Origin: Bacteroidota bacterium
Lineage (GTDB): Bacteria; Bacteroidota; Bacteroidia; JABDFU01
Reading direction: 5' to 3'
Assembly: GCA_016183775.1 (NCBI GenBank)
Contig: JACPDY010000065.1
Location: 1-60,487, forward strand
DNA length: 60,487 bases
Shown here piece after piece: positions 17,342 through 26,116 of the stretch. Below the pieces are notes generated by a model, which saw only the letters and a program-made list of their open reading frames with translations, did no database searches and was not told where the DNA came from. The position numbers were made by a program, and so were the translations under genes. Within the stretch, counting starts at the first letter, position 1, and the number at the start of each line of letters is the position of its first letter.

Positions 17342-18631
17342 CTATTTTATCACTCGCTCATCTATAAAATATCTTATCCCGGTTTTTCCATACCTGTTCT
17401 TTGTACACATAGCTATGCGTTTCCCGTCAACTATGGATGTTTCAATATTAATCCCTGCATCAAAAGCAGCCATAGTACCGCCACGCATCTGCCCGGAGGT
17501 AGTGAGCTGGAAGATGGAAACGATAATCGTGTTTGGAAAAGCGATCCTCAGCTTATCAAACTCACTGATGTCGGTATTCAGCTTGCCCCAACTGTCAATT
17601 ACAATTACATCAAAGCTATTGGCGAACTTTTGAATGTCCTGCAAGCTGGCCTCCTCTCGGATTTTAAAGTTTTCTTCGTTCTGGAGCCTGTAATAATCAA
17701 TCTTTTCCCTTGTGAGCTGGGTGATCCCCTCCTCGCAGGAAAAATAAGCCACCTTGTATTTTAACTCTATGAACTTGCTTATCAGGTCGAAGGAGAAATA
17801 AGTTTTACCGGAACCCTGCTTCCCGGTAAGGGTGATGGCGCACTTATTTTTTTCGATGGCCCCGATGAATATTCCCATATCCCCGCTGAGCATGATTCTA
17901 TCCGAAAAGTTTATGTTTTTCACATCCTTAGCAGAGACAAAGCCATGCTCATCTTTCAGAAGAATTAAATCCTTTACGCTTTTATTTCTTAGTACTGTTT
18001 CTTCCAGCTCCTTACATTTTTGTTTCAGGTTCTCAATATGCCGGGCTTTGTTTTGGATTTCACCTTTTAAAGAATCTGTGTCAAAGGGAAAAAGGATAAT
18101 TCGTTCTTCCTTTCCAAGTAATGCCAGTTGTTCATCAATATCACGAAGCTCCTTTGAATAATCATACCGCTTGATGGAATTGCCCATTGCTTTATCGGTA
18201 ACAAAACCGGCGAGAGCATTTAAAAGAAGGTTTTTACCTGCTGAATCCGCCAACATTCCCTTTGTAATCTCACCACCTGATTTTACTGTTCCATGTATCC
18301 TATCATAATAAGTCCTTGCCTTCAGCAACTTGGTTTTGATACCCCTGATCTTTTCGTTTCTCAGTTCCCTATCCCGGAGCTTTATTTCCGTTTCCGTTAA
18401 CTTTTTTTCGAGCAGGGGTATTCCCATTTGTTCCTTTTCCAACAAAAGCCGAGTTTCTTTCAGCAGGATTTCTTCCTTACTCAGTACAATTTCTGCTTTT
18501 TCCGTAACTGTTACGGATTTTTTGCGGTTAGAACGCACCCTGCACCTGTCTGAACAATAGACAGCACGCAGGTTTTTAGCAAAAAAATGTTTTTTGCACT
18601 CTAAGCACTTCTTCGGATGATTTTTACTCAT
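17342..18631 (-). CDS. Zinc-finger P-loop ATPase of a mobile element
   Basis: This 429-residue protein starts with a four-cysteine zinc finger (Cys9, Cys12, Cys26, Cys30). A long coiled-coil-like region follows to about residue 220, then a RecA/DnaB-like ATPase domain with Walker A GKQGSGKT near residues 270-277 and Walker B DVIVIDSW near 340-347. The glutamine and arginine-rich end (FQLTTSGQMRGG) also fits RecA-fold ATPases. It probably serves replication or transfer of the element that also encodes the serine recombinase. It shares strand with the defence operon but lies 189 bases upstream of it. Confidence 0.7.
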   Translation of the reverse strand: MSKNHPKKCLECKKHFFAKNLRAVYCSDRCRVRSNRKKSVTVTEKAEIVLSKEEILLKETRLLLEKEQMGIPLLEKKLTETEIKLRDRELRNEKIRGIKTKLLKARTYYDRIHGTVKSGGEITKGMLADSAGKNLLLNALAGFVTDKAMGNSIKRYDYSKELRDIDEQLALLGKEERIILFPFDTDSLKGEIQNKARHIENLKQKCKELEETVLRNKSVKDLILLKDEHGFVSAKDVKNINFSDRIMLSGDMGIFIGAIEKNKCAITLTGKQGSGKTYFSFDLISKFIELKYKVAYFSCEEGITQLTREKIDYYRLQNEENFKIREEASLQDIQKFANSFDVIVIDSWGKLNTDISEFDKLRIAFPNTIIVSIFQLTTSGQMRGGTMAAFDAGINIETSIVDGKRIAMCTKNRYGKTGIRYFIDERVIK

Positions 18632-18632
18632 T

Positions 18633-18711
18633 TGTTACGCGATTTTTAAGGTTGTTACACAAAACAGCCGTCCTGTTATGGAAAATTTTAGCTGTCTGTT
18701 ACGCAAATATA
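18633..18711 (-). promoter_or_regulatory. Upstream region of the ATPase gene with TGTTACGC repeats
   Basis: A minus-strand TATATTTG box (18704-18711) lies 72 bases before the ATPase start. Two exact TGTTACGC octamers (18633-18640 and 18697-18704) and one TGTTACAC (18653-18660) lie in the leader and across the box, in the same orientation. They could bind a regulator such as the divergent MerR-like protein. No clear TTG box is at the right distance. Confidence 0.35.
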
Positions 18712-18765
18712 CAAGGTATTTTTAATAAATATTACTGTTAGGTAAGTTTTATTAAAATAATTTTA

Positions 18766-18786
18766 TACATTTGTACCGAACGGTAA
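18766..18786 (+). promoter_or_regulatory. Promoter and short inverted repeat before the MerR-like gene
   Basis: TACATTTG (18766-18773) fits the TAnnTTTG -7 element. TACCG and CGGTA arms (18774-18785) separated by AA lie right after it. A repeat at the transcription start is a typical position for repression by the gene's own DNA-binding product. No good TTG box was found upstream. Confidence 0.4.
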
Positions 18787-18814
18787 TGTTTATCATTTAT
18801 AAAAACATTGAGCC

Positions 18815-19642
18815 ATGACAAAAAAGAAAAACGAAAGGCTTGCCGATAGCATAGCCATCAGCCCTGACTTTAAAAGACACTTTCAGGACTATTTCAGTAA
18901 TCCTGAACCGGCAGCCAAAGACATTTCATTCATACTAAACGATCGGACTAAAGCCATTAAAACGAGTGTCGCTTCCTACCGGCAGATTAACAGCTGGGAT
19001 CAGTATGGTTTATTGGATGTTATAGAAAGAGAAGGGAGCGAATGGAGAAAATACAGCATCATGGATGCGCTATGGCTCAATATCATTTATGAGCTACGCT
19101 TATTGGGTTATACCATAGACCAAATCAAGCTCGTAAAAGAAAGTTTAGCTGAAGGAAGCAAAAAAGTAAAGTATCCTATGCCTCTGCTGGAATACTGCAC
19201 TTTTATTGCCTTGTCAAGTAAGCTGCCTGTTATTCTGATGGTATTCAGTGATGGCTCGGCTATGCCCATACCCTATGAAGAATACAAAATGAATCTCATC
19301 AATTACGGATTAAAAAATCATATTCATATTGATATGAACGAAATCCTGCAACGGTTCTTTCCTGACAAAAATATAAGCCCGGTTTATCCGCTGGAAATTT
19401 ACCTGACTTATGAGGAAGCGGAATTATTATCCTTTATCCGCATGGGTGAGTATGAACGGGTAGAAGTCCGTTTTAAAAACAAGAAAATGGAAATCATTGA
19501 AGCGGTAGAAAGATTGGACGTAAGCAAACGCATGGTTGATATTTTAAAGGAACAAAAATATCAGAGCATAGAAGTCATTAAAAAAGATGATGTGATTGTA
19601 TCCATCGTAAGAAAAGTAAAAAAGAAAATACAGCAGCCATAG
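18815..19642 (+). CDS. MerR-like HTH regulator of mobile element
   Basis: In this 275-residue protein, residues about 55-110 resemble a MerR-type winged helix: INSWDQYGLLDV, then WRKYSIMDALWLNIIYELRLLGYTIDQIKLVKESL, matching the usual tyrosine/leucine-rich wing and second helix. No metal-binding cysteine cluster is seen. A C-terminal strand-helix region may be a dimer or ligand domain. It is transcribed divergently from the ATPase gene and heads the short group of genes leading to the serine recombinase, so it likely regulates the element. Confidence 0.65.
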   Translation: MTKKKNERLADSIAISPDFKRHFQDYFSNPEPAAKDISFILNDRTKAIKTSVASYRQINSWDQYGLLDVIEREGSEWRKYSIMDALWLNIIYELRLLGYTIDQIKLVKESLAEGSKKVKYPMPLLEYCTFIALSSKLPVILMVFSDGSAMPIPYEEYKMNLINYGLKNHIHIDMNEILQRFFPDKNISPVYPLEIYLTYEEAELLSFIRMGEYERVEVRFKNKKMEIIEAVERLDVSKRMVDILKEQKYQSIEVIKKDDVIVSIVRKVKKKIQQP

Positions 19643-19667
19643 GCTGTTTTATATTGAGCAATAAGCT

Positions 19668-19796
19668 ATGAAAATCCATAGTACCAAAGATGGTAAGGCA
19701 AAACGGATAGCCTCCGGTGCCAGTGCAGTTATCTCAACAACCAAAGGTCTTGGAGTTGGGACGAGGATGGTATTAATCAATGGAAAAGACGGATGA
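19668..19796 (+). CDS. Small protein of 42 residues in recombinase operon
   Basis: An ATG-started frame of 42 codons begins 25 bases after the MerR-like gene. It encodes a Lys/Gly/Ser-rich peptide beginning MKIHSTKDGKAKRIASG. Its end overlaps the next gene by 17 bases, the arrangement seen for real genes in this group. No motif is recognised. It may be a recombinase accessory factor, but this is only a positional suggestion. Confidence 0.45.
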   Translation: MKIHSTKDGKAKRIASGASAVISTTKGLGVGTRMVLINGKDG

Positions 19797-19968
19797 GCTG
19801 AATGGGGAAAAGAAAAAAGTATCAAGACTAACCATTGAAGAACTCAGGAGCTACAAGGGTTTTGAGCATTTCAGTGATTCAGAAGCCAGTGAGTACATTG
19901 ATACAATGGAAACATTTTGTATTATTGCTTATGAGCTTTACAAAAAGGAAAAATCCAAAGCAGCATGA
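19780..19968 (+). CDS. Small protein of 62 residues before the recombinase
   Basis: This acidic and Lys-rich 62-residue protein has two likely helices (TIEELRSYKGFEHFSDSEASEY and FCIIAYELYKKEK). It overlaps the recombinase start by four bases (ATGA), so translation is coupled. Small helical proteins in this position are common beside large serine recombinases of Bacteroidota elements. A direct role is not shown here. Confidence 0.6.
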   Translation: MEKTDELNGEKKKVSRLTIEELRSYKGFEHFSDSEASEYIDTMETFCIIAYELYKKEKSKAA

Positions 19969-21569
19969 GTAATCTTGAGATATTTAAAAAGTTTGCAAAG
20001 AAAGGCAATAGCCAGCCAAAGGCACTGACTTCCAATGCCGTTATCTATACAAGGGTATCTACAAAAGAACAGGCGGAAACCAATCTTAGCCTTGAAACCC
20101 AAAGGAAATATTGCGAGGAATATGCGAAAAAGAACAACCTGCGGGTAGTGGAATATTTTGGCGGAACTTATGAGAGTGCCAAGACAGACGAACGCAAGGA
20201 GTTTCAGCGTATGTTGAACCTCGTTAAAAAGCAGAAAGAAAAAATATCCTATATTATCGTTTTCAGTATTGACCGCTTTTCACGTTCCGGTTCAAATGCT
20301 ATTTATATCAGTGAGCAATTAAAAAAGCAGGGAATACATATCCTCTCTGTAACACAGAACATAGAAACCATCACCCCGACCGGAAAGTTTCAGCAGAACA
20401 TGTTTTTTATGTTCAGCCAGCTCGACAATGATATGAGGCGGGAGAAAACAGTAGCCGGAATGAGGGAGATGCTCCGGCAGGGATTTTGGGCAACCAAAGC
20501 TCCGGTAGGTTATTCCCATGTTCCGGGAGCGGATAGAGAAAACCGCATAGTAATTGATGAAAAGGGAAAACTTTTACGCAAAGCCTTCCTATGGAAAGCT
20601 GATGAGGGCTTGTCTAATACCGAAATCGTATTGTGCCTAAACAAGCTCGGTTTAAAAGTTTCAAAGCAAAGGCTCACCGAAATTTTCAAAAATCCATTTT
20701 ATTGCGGGATTATAGTAAGCACATTGGTTGAGGGTGAAATCATAAAAGGAAAGCATCCTAAACTCATCTCCGAAGAAGTCTTTTTAAAAGTGAACGAAAT
20801 TCAGTCAAAAAATCATCACGGGTACAAGCAGCAGAAGGAAAGGTCTCAATTTCCTTTAAAGCAATTTGCAAAATGTGATTCCTGTGGTACGCCCATGACA
20901 GCTTACCGCATGGAAAAGAAAAATGCAGAGTATTATAAATGCAATAAGATAGGCTGCAAGTGCAATCGGAATACAGAAATCCTGCATAAAGCCTTTATCA
21001 AAAAACTGGGGGAATATGCAGTCGAGGAAAAGGGGATTCCTCCCATGCACCGGATGATGTCATACGTTTTCAACAATCTGAATGAATCCAATAGCAGTAA
21101 CAAGGAAACTTTTTCAAAGGCATTGAAAGCCTGTCAGGAAAAAATAAATACGGTGGAAGAAAAATTTGTGCTGGGTGAAATAGACCGAGCTTTGTATGAA
21201 AAATTCATAACGAAATATGGCAAGGAAAAAGCCGATTTGGAGAAAAAACTTGCCGAAAGCAGTTTTGAATTATCGAACTTGGATGAATACGTAAATTACA
21301 CCTTGCGATTAGCCTCAAAACTCCAGCCAGCGTGGGATTCCGCAGAGTACGATACCAAACTGAAAATACAGAATCTGGTGTTTCCTGAGGGCGTTAGGTT
21401 CAATAAGGAAAATAATGATTATCGAACTGCGAGAGTGAATTCCTTCTTCGCTGCAATCCCCGCATTATCAGCCATTTTCACACAAAAAAGAAGCGGACTT
21501 AACAAGTTTTACCCTGAAAAGTCCGCTTTGGTAGCCCCACCAGGAATCGAACCTGGATTTAAAGTTTAG
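19965..21569 (+). CDS. Large serine recombinase
   Basis: The N-terminal resolvase domain has the catalytic serine at Ser32 (YTRVSTKEQAE) and the arginine-rich IDRFSRSG segment. Next come a recombinase domain (APVGYSHV and the GIIVSTLVEGEI region), a zinc-ribbon cysteine set (CDSCG...CNKIGCKCN) and a coiled-coil-like C-terminal region. Such enzymes integrate or excise elements. The last residues (LVAPPGIEPGFKV) are encoded by the antisense of a tRNA-Arg gene, so the stop codon lies inside the tRNA. This suggests either that the true C-terminus was set by integration at the tRNA or that the ORF simply reads into it. Confidence 0.88.
   Translation: MSNLEIFKKFAKKGNSQPKALTSNAVIYTRVSTKEQAETNLSLETQRKYCEEYAKKNNLRVVEYFGGTYESAKTDERKEFQRMLNLVKKQKEKISYIIVFSIDRFSRSGSNAIYISEQLKKQGIHILSVTQNIETITPTGKFQQNMFFMFSQLDNDMRREKTVAGMREMLRQGFWATKAPVGYSHVPGADRENRIVIDEKGKLLRKAFLWKADEGLSNTEIVLCLNKLGLKVSKQRLTEIFKNPFYCGIIVSTLVEGEIIKGKHPKLISEEVFLKVNEIQSKNHHGYKQQKERSQFPLKQFAKCDSCGTPMTAYRMEKKNAEYYKCNKIGCKCNRNTEILHKAFIKKLGEYAVEEKGIPPMHRMMSYVFNNLNESNSSNKETFSKALKACQEKINTVEEKFVLGEIDRALYEKFITKYGKEKADLEKKLAESSFELSNLDEYVNYTLRLASKLQPAWDSAEYDTKLKIQNLVFPEGVRFNKENNDYRTARVNSFFAAIPALSAIFTQKRSGLNKFYPEKSALVAPPGIEPGFKV
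21491..21528. terminator. Hairpin terminator downstream of tRNA-Arg
   Basis: AAGCGGACTT and AAGTCCGCTT pair perfectly over 10 bases around an 18-base loop. A and T runs flank the stem on both sides. The hairpin follows the tRNA-Arg 3' end on the minus strand and lies within the last codons of the recombinase on the plus strand, so it may stop transcription in both directions. Confidence 0.6.
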
Positions 21570-21603
21570 GAAACTTCCGTTCTATCCATTGAACTACAGG
21601 GCC
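21529..21603 (-). tRNA. tRNA-Arg (CCT anticodon)
   Basis: The minus strand folds as a complete tRNA: acceptor GGCCCTG with TGGGGCT, D arm GTTC/GAAC, anticodon arm GAAGT/ACTTT around loop TTCCTAA, T arm CCAGG-TTCGATT-CCTGG, discriminator A and encoded CCA. The anticodon CCT reads AGG. The 3' half is overlapped by the end of the serine recombinase frame on the other strand, making this tRNA a likely integration target. Confidence 0.93.
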
Positions 21604-21634
21604 AAATTGATTTAGAATTATTGGATTTTAAAAA

Positions 21635-23692
21635 TTATTTTATTACTGAGCCATTATTCGAATCTTTCGTTGGCGTCACAAACGCCAATTCACCTTTATT
21701 ATTCTCTGCCATTAATATCATCCCTTGTGATTCAATCCCTTTGATCTTCCGGGGCGCCAAATTTACTAAAATACTTACCTTCTGACCGATAATCTTTTCT
21801 GCCTCATAAAACCCTGCAATTCCCGATACAACTGTTCGCTGATCAATGCCGGTATCGATCTTTAACCTTAACAGTTTATCAGTTTTGGGTACACGTTCCG
21901 CTTCCAAAATGGTACCTACACGAATATCCATTTTTGAAAAGTCATCAAAAGTAATATCGGGCTTGGAGCTTGGTATGCTGAGCGGAGTCGAAGCGTTGTT
22001 CATTTTTTTTGAATCCGCAAGTTTTTGTATTTGTTTATCTATTTCCGGCTCTTCTATTTTATCATATAATAGTGATGCTTTACCCAACTGATGTCCTGTT
22101 TTTAGCAGGTCAATACATTCTGCATCGCGCCAGTGCAGATCTTTTAAATTTAGCATTTCCGAAAGTTTTTTCGCGCTGTGCGGCAAAAATGGCTCCATCA
22201 ATGCGGTAAGATTCGCGGAAATCTGCAGAGAAATATTCATTATTGTGCGGACCCGCTTTTCATCGGTTGCGGCAATTTTCCAGGGTTCATTATCTGCAAG
22301 GTATTTATTTCCCAGTCGTGCAAGGTTCATTAATTCAGCCAGTGCTTCACGAAAGCGAAAGTTATCAAGCGAATCGCCTATTTTTTTCGGATACTTTACT
22401 ATTTCTTCAAGAAGAGAAAGATCGTTTTTGCTAAACTGATCCGCTTCAGGAACTTTTCCTCCGTAATATTTATCAGTAAGAACCAATGTGCGGTTAATAA
22501 AATTGCCAAGTATAGCAACCAGTTCATTATTGTTTTTCGCCTGGAGATCTTTCCATGTAAAATCATTGTCCTTTGTTTCAGGCGCGTTCGAACAAAGCAC
22601 ATAACGCAATACATCCTGCTTGTCTTTAAAATCAACCAGGTATTCATGCAGCCATACTGCCCAGTTCCGTGAAGTGGAGATCTTATCCCCCTCCAGGTTC
22701 AAGAACTCGTTGGCAGGAACGTTCTCCGGCAGAATATAATCCCCATGCGCCATTAACATTGCGGGAAAAATAATGCAGTGGAAAACGATGTTATCTTTTC
22801 CAATAAAATGAACTAAACGAGCTTCTTTGTCCATCCAATATTTTTTCCACTCGTCCCTCGTCCCTTGCCCCTCGCCCTTTTCGAACAACTCCTTCGTTGC
22901 AGAAATATATCCAATAGGCGCGTCAAACCAAACATACAGCACCTTTCCTTCCGCTCCTTCAACCGGAACCTTTACACCCCAATCCAGATCACGGGTCATT
23001 GCACGCGGCTGCAGACCTTGTGTTAGCCATGATTTGCATTGGCCGTAAACATTGGTCTTCCAGTCTTTATGAGAATCGATGTAGGCTTCGATACCGGCCT
23101 GCATTTTATCAAGCGGCAAAAACCAGTTCTTTGTTTTCTTCATCACCGGCTTTTCGCCCGATAAAGTTGAACGCGGATTGATCAGTTCCGTAGGGCTTAA
23201 TGATGTACCGCATTTTTCGCACTGATCACCATAAGCATTCTCGTTTCCACATTTCGGACAGGTACCTATAATATAACGATCGGCCAAAAATTGACCGGCC
23301 TTTTCATCAAAGTACTGTTCAGTTATTTCCTCTTTAAAAACACCTTTATCGTAAAGATTTTTAAAAAAATCTGAAGCCGTTTCGTGATGCGTTTTGCTGG
23401 AGGTTCGCGAATAAATATCGAATGAAATGCCAAAATCGCGGAACGCATCGCCCATCAGCTTATGGTATTTATCTACAACCTGCTGAGGTGTTATGCCTTC
23501 TTTTTTTGCTTTAATTGTAATGGGAACACCATGCTCGTCTGAGCCGCAAATAAAGATCACATCTTCACCTTTTGAACGCAGGTAACGCACATATATATCA
23601 GCCGGCAAATAGCAGCCGGCCAAATGTCCTATATGCACAGGGCCATTGGCGTAAGGTAGCGCTGCTGTAACGGTATGTCTTTTATAGTTCAA
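21635..23692 (-). CDS. metG: Methionyl-tRNA synthetase
   Basis: MetG charges tRNA-Met in the cytoplasm. The class I HIGH motif (HIGH in PVHIGHLAG), a zinc knuckle with paired CxxC motifs (CPKCG...CEKCG), a KISTS signature (KMSKS-type) and a C-terminal tRNA-binding domain ([26 protein letters not shown]) are all present. I start it at the TTG at 23690-23692, giving [17 protein letters not shown]. The frame extends seven codons further upstream, but those are encoded by an intergenic repeat. A short repeat insertion lies in the linker before the tRNA-binding domain. Confidence 0.95.
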   Translation of the reverse strand: MNYKRHTVTAALPYANGPVHIGHLAGCYLPADIYVRYLRSKGEDVIFICGSDEHGVPITIKAKKEGITPQQVVDKYHKLMGDAFRDFGISFDIYSRTSSKTHHETASDFFKNLYDKGVFKEEITEQYFDEKAGQFLADRYIIGTCPKCGNENAYGDQCEKCGTSLSPTELINPRSTLSGEKPVMKKTKNWFLPLDKMQAGIEAYIDSHKDWKTNVYGQCKSWLTQGLQPRAMTRDLDWGVKVPVEGAEGKVLYVWFDAPIGYISATKELFEKGEGQGTRDEWKKYWMDKEARLVHFIGKDNIVFHCIIFPAMLMAHGDYILPENVPANEFLNLEGDKISTSRNWAVWLHEYLVDFKDKQDVLRYVLCSNAPETKDNDFTWKDLQAKNNNELVAILGNFINRTLVLTDKYYGGKVPEADQFSKNDLSLLEEIVKYPKKIGDSLDNFRFREALAELMNLARLGNKYLADNEPWKIAATDEKRVRTIMNISLQISANLTALMEPFLPHSAKKLSEMLNLKDLHWRDAECIDLLKTGHQLGKASLLYDKIEEPEIDKQIQKLADSKKMNNASTPLSIPSSKPDITFDDFSKMDIRVGTILEAERVPKTDKLLRLKIDTGIDQRTVVSGIAGFYEAEKIIGQKVSILVNLAPRKIKGIESQGMILMAENNKGELAFVTPTKDSNNGSVIK
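21977..21994. repeat. TTCGAC-n-GCTCA repeat inside metG
   Basis: On the minus strand the core is GCTTCGACTCCGCTCAGC. It is in frame and encodes part of [11 protein letters not shown] in the linker between the anticodon-binding and tRNA-binding domains. The related element in hsdM (11151-11170) shares TTCGAC and GCTCA. A flexible linker tolerates such an insertion, so the enzyme is likely intact. Confidence 0.65.
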
Positions 23693-23780
23693 TATTCGGG
23701 TTTCAATGTTCAAAGTTCCGGGTTCAATGTTTAAGTCGTATTATTTTGTTTATAAAAAATTTGAACTTTGAGCCCTGAAC
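23690..23780. repeat. TTCAAAGTTC-type intergenic repeat upstream of metG
   Basis: Several copies of TTCAA-type words surround TTCAAAGTTC (23709-23718), which can pair with GAACTTTGAG (23763-23772) at 9 of 10 positions. The repeat reaches the metG start codon, which is TTG. The TTCAAAG tandem repeats inside the ubiD-like gene (42011-42038) use the same word. Repeats of this composition are frequent in Bacteroidota intergenic DNA. Confidence 0.55.
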
Positions 23781-23866
23781 CTGGAACAGTTCACGTAAAT
23801 TCACGCAAAGATACAAGATTGGATCACTAATCCATATCGCCATTTTCACTTTGTAAATTGTATTTT

Positions 23867-24763
23867 ATGCACACTCCTCCTGCTCTTAAAAAAGGTGACA
23901 AGATCGGCATCGTTGCGCCTGCCGGAAAAATAAATAAAGAAAGCATATTGCCGGCTCTCAATAAACTTCACGAATGGGGATTGGAAATAGAACTCGGCAA
24001 ACACATATTTAATGAAAACTTCCAGTTTGCAGGAACAGATGACGATCGCACCGCCGATCTGCAAAAAATGCTGGATGACAGATCAATTAAACTTATAATC
24101 AGCGCACGCGGAGGTTATGGAATGCTGCGCATCATTGATAAACTTGACTTTAAAATATTTAGCAAACACCCAAAATGGATAGTTGGATATAGCGACATTA
24201 CTGTTTTACATGCTCATATACACAGGAATTACGGCATTGAAACAGTGCACGCCATCATGGCCAATATTTTCGATAAAAACGAAGAGGCTGTTGACACATT
24301 AAGAAAGGCGTTATTTAATGAGCCATTATCATACCGGGTTGAATCCCATTTGCTAAACAGAAAAGGCAAAGCCGAAGGTGAAGTAATTGGAGGCAATCTA
24401 TCTCTCCTATACGCCCTTAGCGCAAGCCGATCTGATATTGACACAAAGGGTAAACTATTATTCATTGAAGACCTGAACGAATACCTTTATCACATCGATC
24501 GCATGATGATGAACTTAAAACGTGCCGGCAAATTAAAAGGCCTGGCCGGCCTGGTGGTGGGCGGAATGACCGACATGAAAGATAATCCAAATCCTTTTGG
24601 AAAAACCGCAGAAGAAATAATATTTGAAGCGGTTTCGGAATATAACTATCCTGTTTGTTTCAATTTCCCTGCCGGGCATATAGAAAAAAACCTCGCCCTG
24701 GTTTTTGGCCGTAAGGCAAGGTTTTCTGTGGATGATACCGGAGTAATGCTCAGATATGATTAG
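23867..24763 (+). CDS. ldcA: LD-carboxypeptidase (peptidase S66)
   Basis: LdcA removes the terminal D-alanine from the tetrapeptide of recycled peptidoglycan. The 298-residue protein shows the S66 features: SARGGYGMLR, the nucleophile serine in VGYSDITVLH, the glutamate in FIEDLNEYLYHIDRM and the histidine in FPAGHIEKN. There is no signal peptide, consistent with a cytoplasmic recycling enzyme. I chose the ATG at 23867 over an in-frame TTG nine bases upstream. Confidence 0.9.
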   Translation: MHTPPALKKGDKIGIVAPAGKINKESILPALNKLHEWGLEIELGKHIFNENFQFAGTDDDRTADLQKMLDDRSIKLIISARGGYGMLRIIDKLDFKIFSKHPKWIVGYSDITVLHAHIHRNYGIETVHAIMANIFDKNEEAVDTLRKALFNEPLSYRVESHLLNRKGKAEGEVIGGNLSLLYALSASRSDIDTKGKLLFIEDLNEYLYHIDRMMMNLKRAGKLKGLAGLVVGGMTDMKDNPNPFGKTAEEIIFEAVSEYNYPVCFNFPAGHIEKNLALVFGRKARFSVDDTGVMLRYD

Positions 24764-25410
24764 TTCTTCTCGAATTTGTGATAATCCTTGGGGATCTGGA
24801 ACATTTCAGCATCAAGGGCCTTTTTCTCTATCTTTTGAACTTCTAAACGTCCTGTTTCTTTTCCAGTAGCATCCGTTTGAACAGACATGTATGGAAATCC
24901 GTCACCTGCTTCTTTTGAGATAAGAAGGAAATACGATGCCGGCTTGTCTTTCCTGTTCATCAGCCTTAACATTTTAGCAAAAAACTCGAATTTAGACCCT
25001 CCAACATAGTATTTAATGGTTGTGTTCTCGTCCTTGTTAACAACGGAAACTTCTTTACAGTTAACCCCCAGTAATGTTTTTGCACCCTTTGTGCTTGTTA
25101 TCTCAGGCTTACCGGCAACAGCAACAGGAGCTCCTGGCTTTTGATCCATATATAATTTGCGGTCATGACTCAAGGACAACATTGTTGAAGCCGAAAGGTC
25201 AATCAGGAAAGTGCCTTCTACCTTTTTCGATTTGGAACCGATCTCGTCAATACGAACCATATTCCCTTTTACATAATAAATATATTCGGTTGTATCGATC
25301 TGGGTCATTTTTTTGAAGTCGATCGTTCCTTCGAATTGTGCAAGTGAAGCTGATACAAAACTCGCCACCGCAATGGTTGTAACAGTTAATTTAGTAGTTA
25401 GGTTTTTCAT
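24760..25410 (-). CDS. DUF4412 domain protein, exported
   Basis: The 216-residue protein begins with a typical signal peptide (hydrophobic core TVTTIAVASFVSASLA, cleavage after LAQ). The mature part starts FEGTIDFKKMTQIDTTEYIYYVKGNMVRIDE, the pattern of DUF4412 proteins, which are predicted periplasmic and beta-rich. Function is unknown. It converges with ldcA, the two stop regions overlapping by 4 bases. An RDEIGSK-like charged loop and a late Met-rich segment (EMFQIPKDYHKF) complete the family pattern. Confidence 0.8.
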   Translation of the reverse strand: MKNLTTKLTVTTIAVASFVSASLAQFEGTIDFKKMTQIDTTEYIYYVKGNMVRIDEIGSKSKKVEGTFLIDLSASTMLSLSHDRKLYMDQKPGAPVAVAGKPEITSTKGAKTLLGVNCKEVSVVNKDENTTIKYYVGGSKFEFFAKMLRLMNRKDKPASYFLLISKEAGDGFPYMSVQTDATGKETGRLEVQKIEKKALDAEMFQIPKDYHKFEKN

Positions 25411-25675
25411 CTGTCGAATCGTTTAGTTAATACGAAAATAGTAAATTTTATCATATTGCCATTCAAGTATCATGCCAACCGGCACGAACTGCGAATTTCT
25501 GCGAATTACCAATCATTATACTACTAGGCCCATTACCTGGGCGACGTTTAAAACCTTTGAAAGTATCCTATTAATAAAGCTTTTGTTAAATACATTGTCG
25601 CATAAGCTTCGTAATACTCAGTAACATTAAATACGAAAAATGCGAATTCGTATATTCGCAACGAACCACAGGATA

Positions 25676-26032
25676 ATGTCAAAAAAAACAGGTGACAAAG
25701 GGGAACAAATTGCAGCAAACCATTTGCGCAAAAGGGGATATACTATACTCGAAGTGAACTGGAGGCATCAGCATTTAGAACTTGATATTATTGCTCAAAA
25801 AGATAATTTCCTGGTTATAGTTGAAGTGAAAACGGGTAACAGCATCACTTTTGGCGAACCGCATGAGTGGGTTACACGAAAAAAACAATTGCGCATCATT
25901 AAGGCCGCAGATGCTTATGTAATGGAGCACAACATACAAACAGAAACACGTTTTGATATTGTTGGTATTTTACTTACCGCACAAGATCCCCAGGTAAATC
26001 ACATAGAAGACGCTTTTTCAACGGCAGGCTAG
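25676..26032 (+). CDS. yraN: YraN family (UPF0102) endonuclease-like protein
   Basis: This 118-residue protein has the YraN pattern: GDKGEQIAANHLRKRGYTILEVNWR, then ELDIIAQKDNFLVIVEVKTG. The latter is a PD-(D/E)XK-like core with Glu-Leu-Asp and Glu-Val-Lys. The exact role of YraN is unsettled; a link to recombination or Holliday junctions has been proposed for the family. I chose the ATG at 25676, which gives the usual family length; an upstream in-frame ATG would add 12 unusual residues. Confidence 0.85.
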   Translation: MSKKTGDKGEQIAANHLRKRGYTILEVNWRHQHLELDIIAQKDNFLVIVEVKTGNSITFGEPHEWVTRKKQLRIIKAADAYVMEHNIQTETRFDIVGILLTAQDPQVNHIEDAFSTAG

Positions 26033-26091
26033 AAAGTGGTATTCCAAAAAATCTCTTTGTGCTGTTCTCTCGCAAAGGCTGTTTAATTAAC

Positions 26092-26099
26092 TATCTTTG
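26092..26099 (+). promoter_or_regulatory. -7 promoter element before the pseudouridine synthase gene
   Basis: TATCTTTG fits the TAnnTTTG consensus and lies 17 bases before the start codon, leaving a very short leader. No clear TTG box was identified at the usual distance. Confidence 0.4.
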
Positions 26100-26116
26100 C
26101 GTAAAGTAAAGCACCG

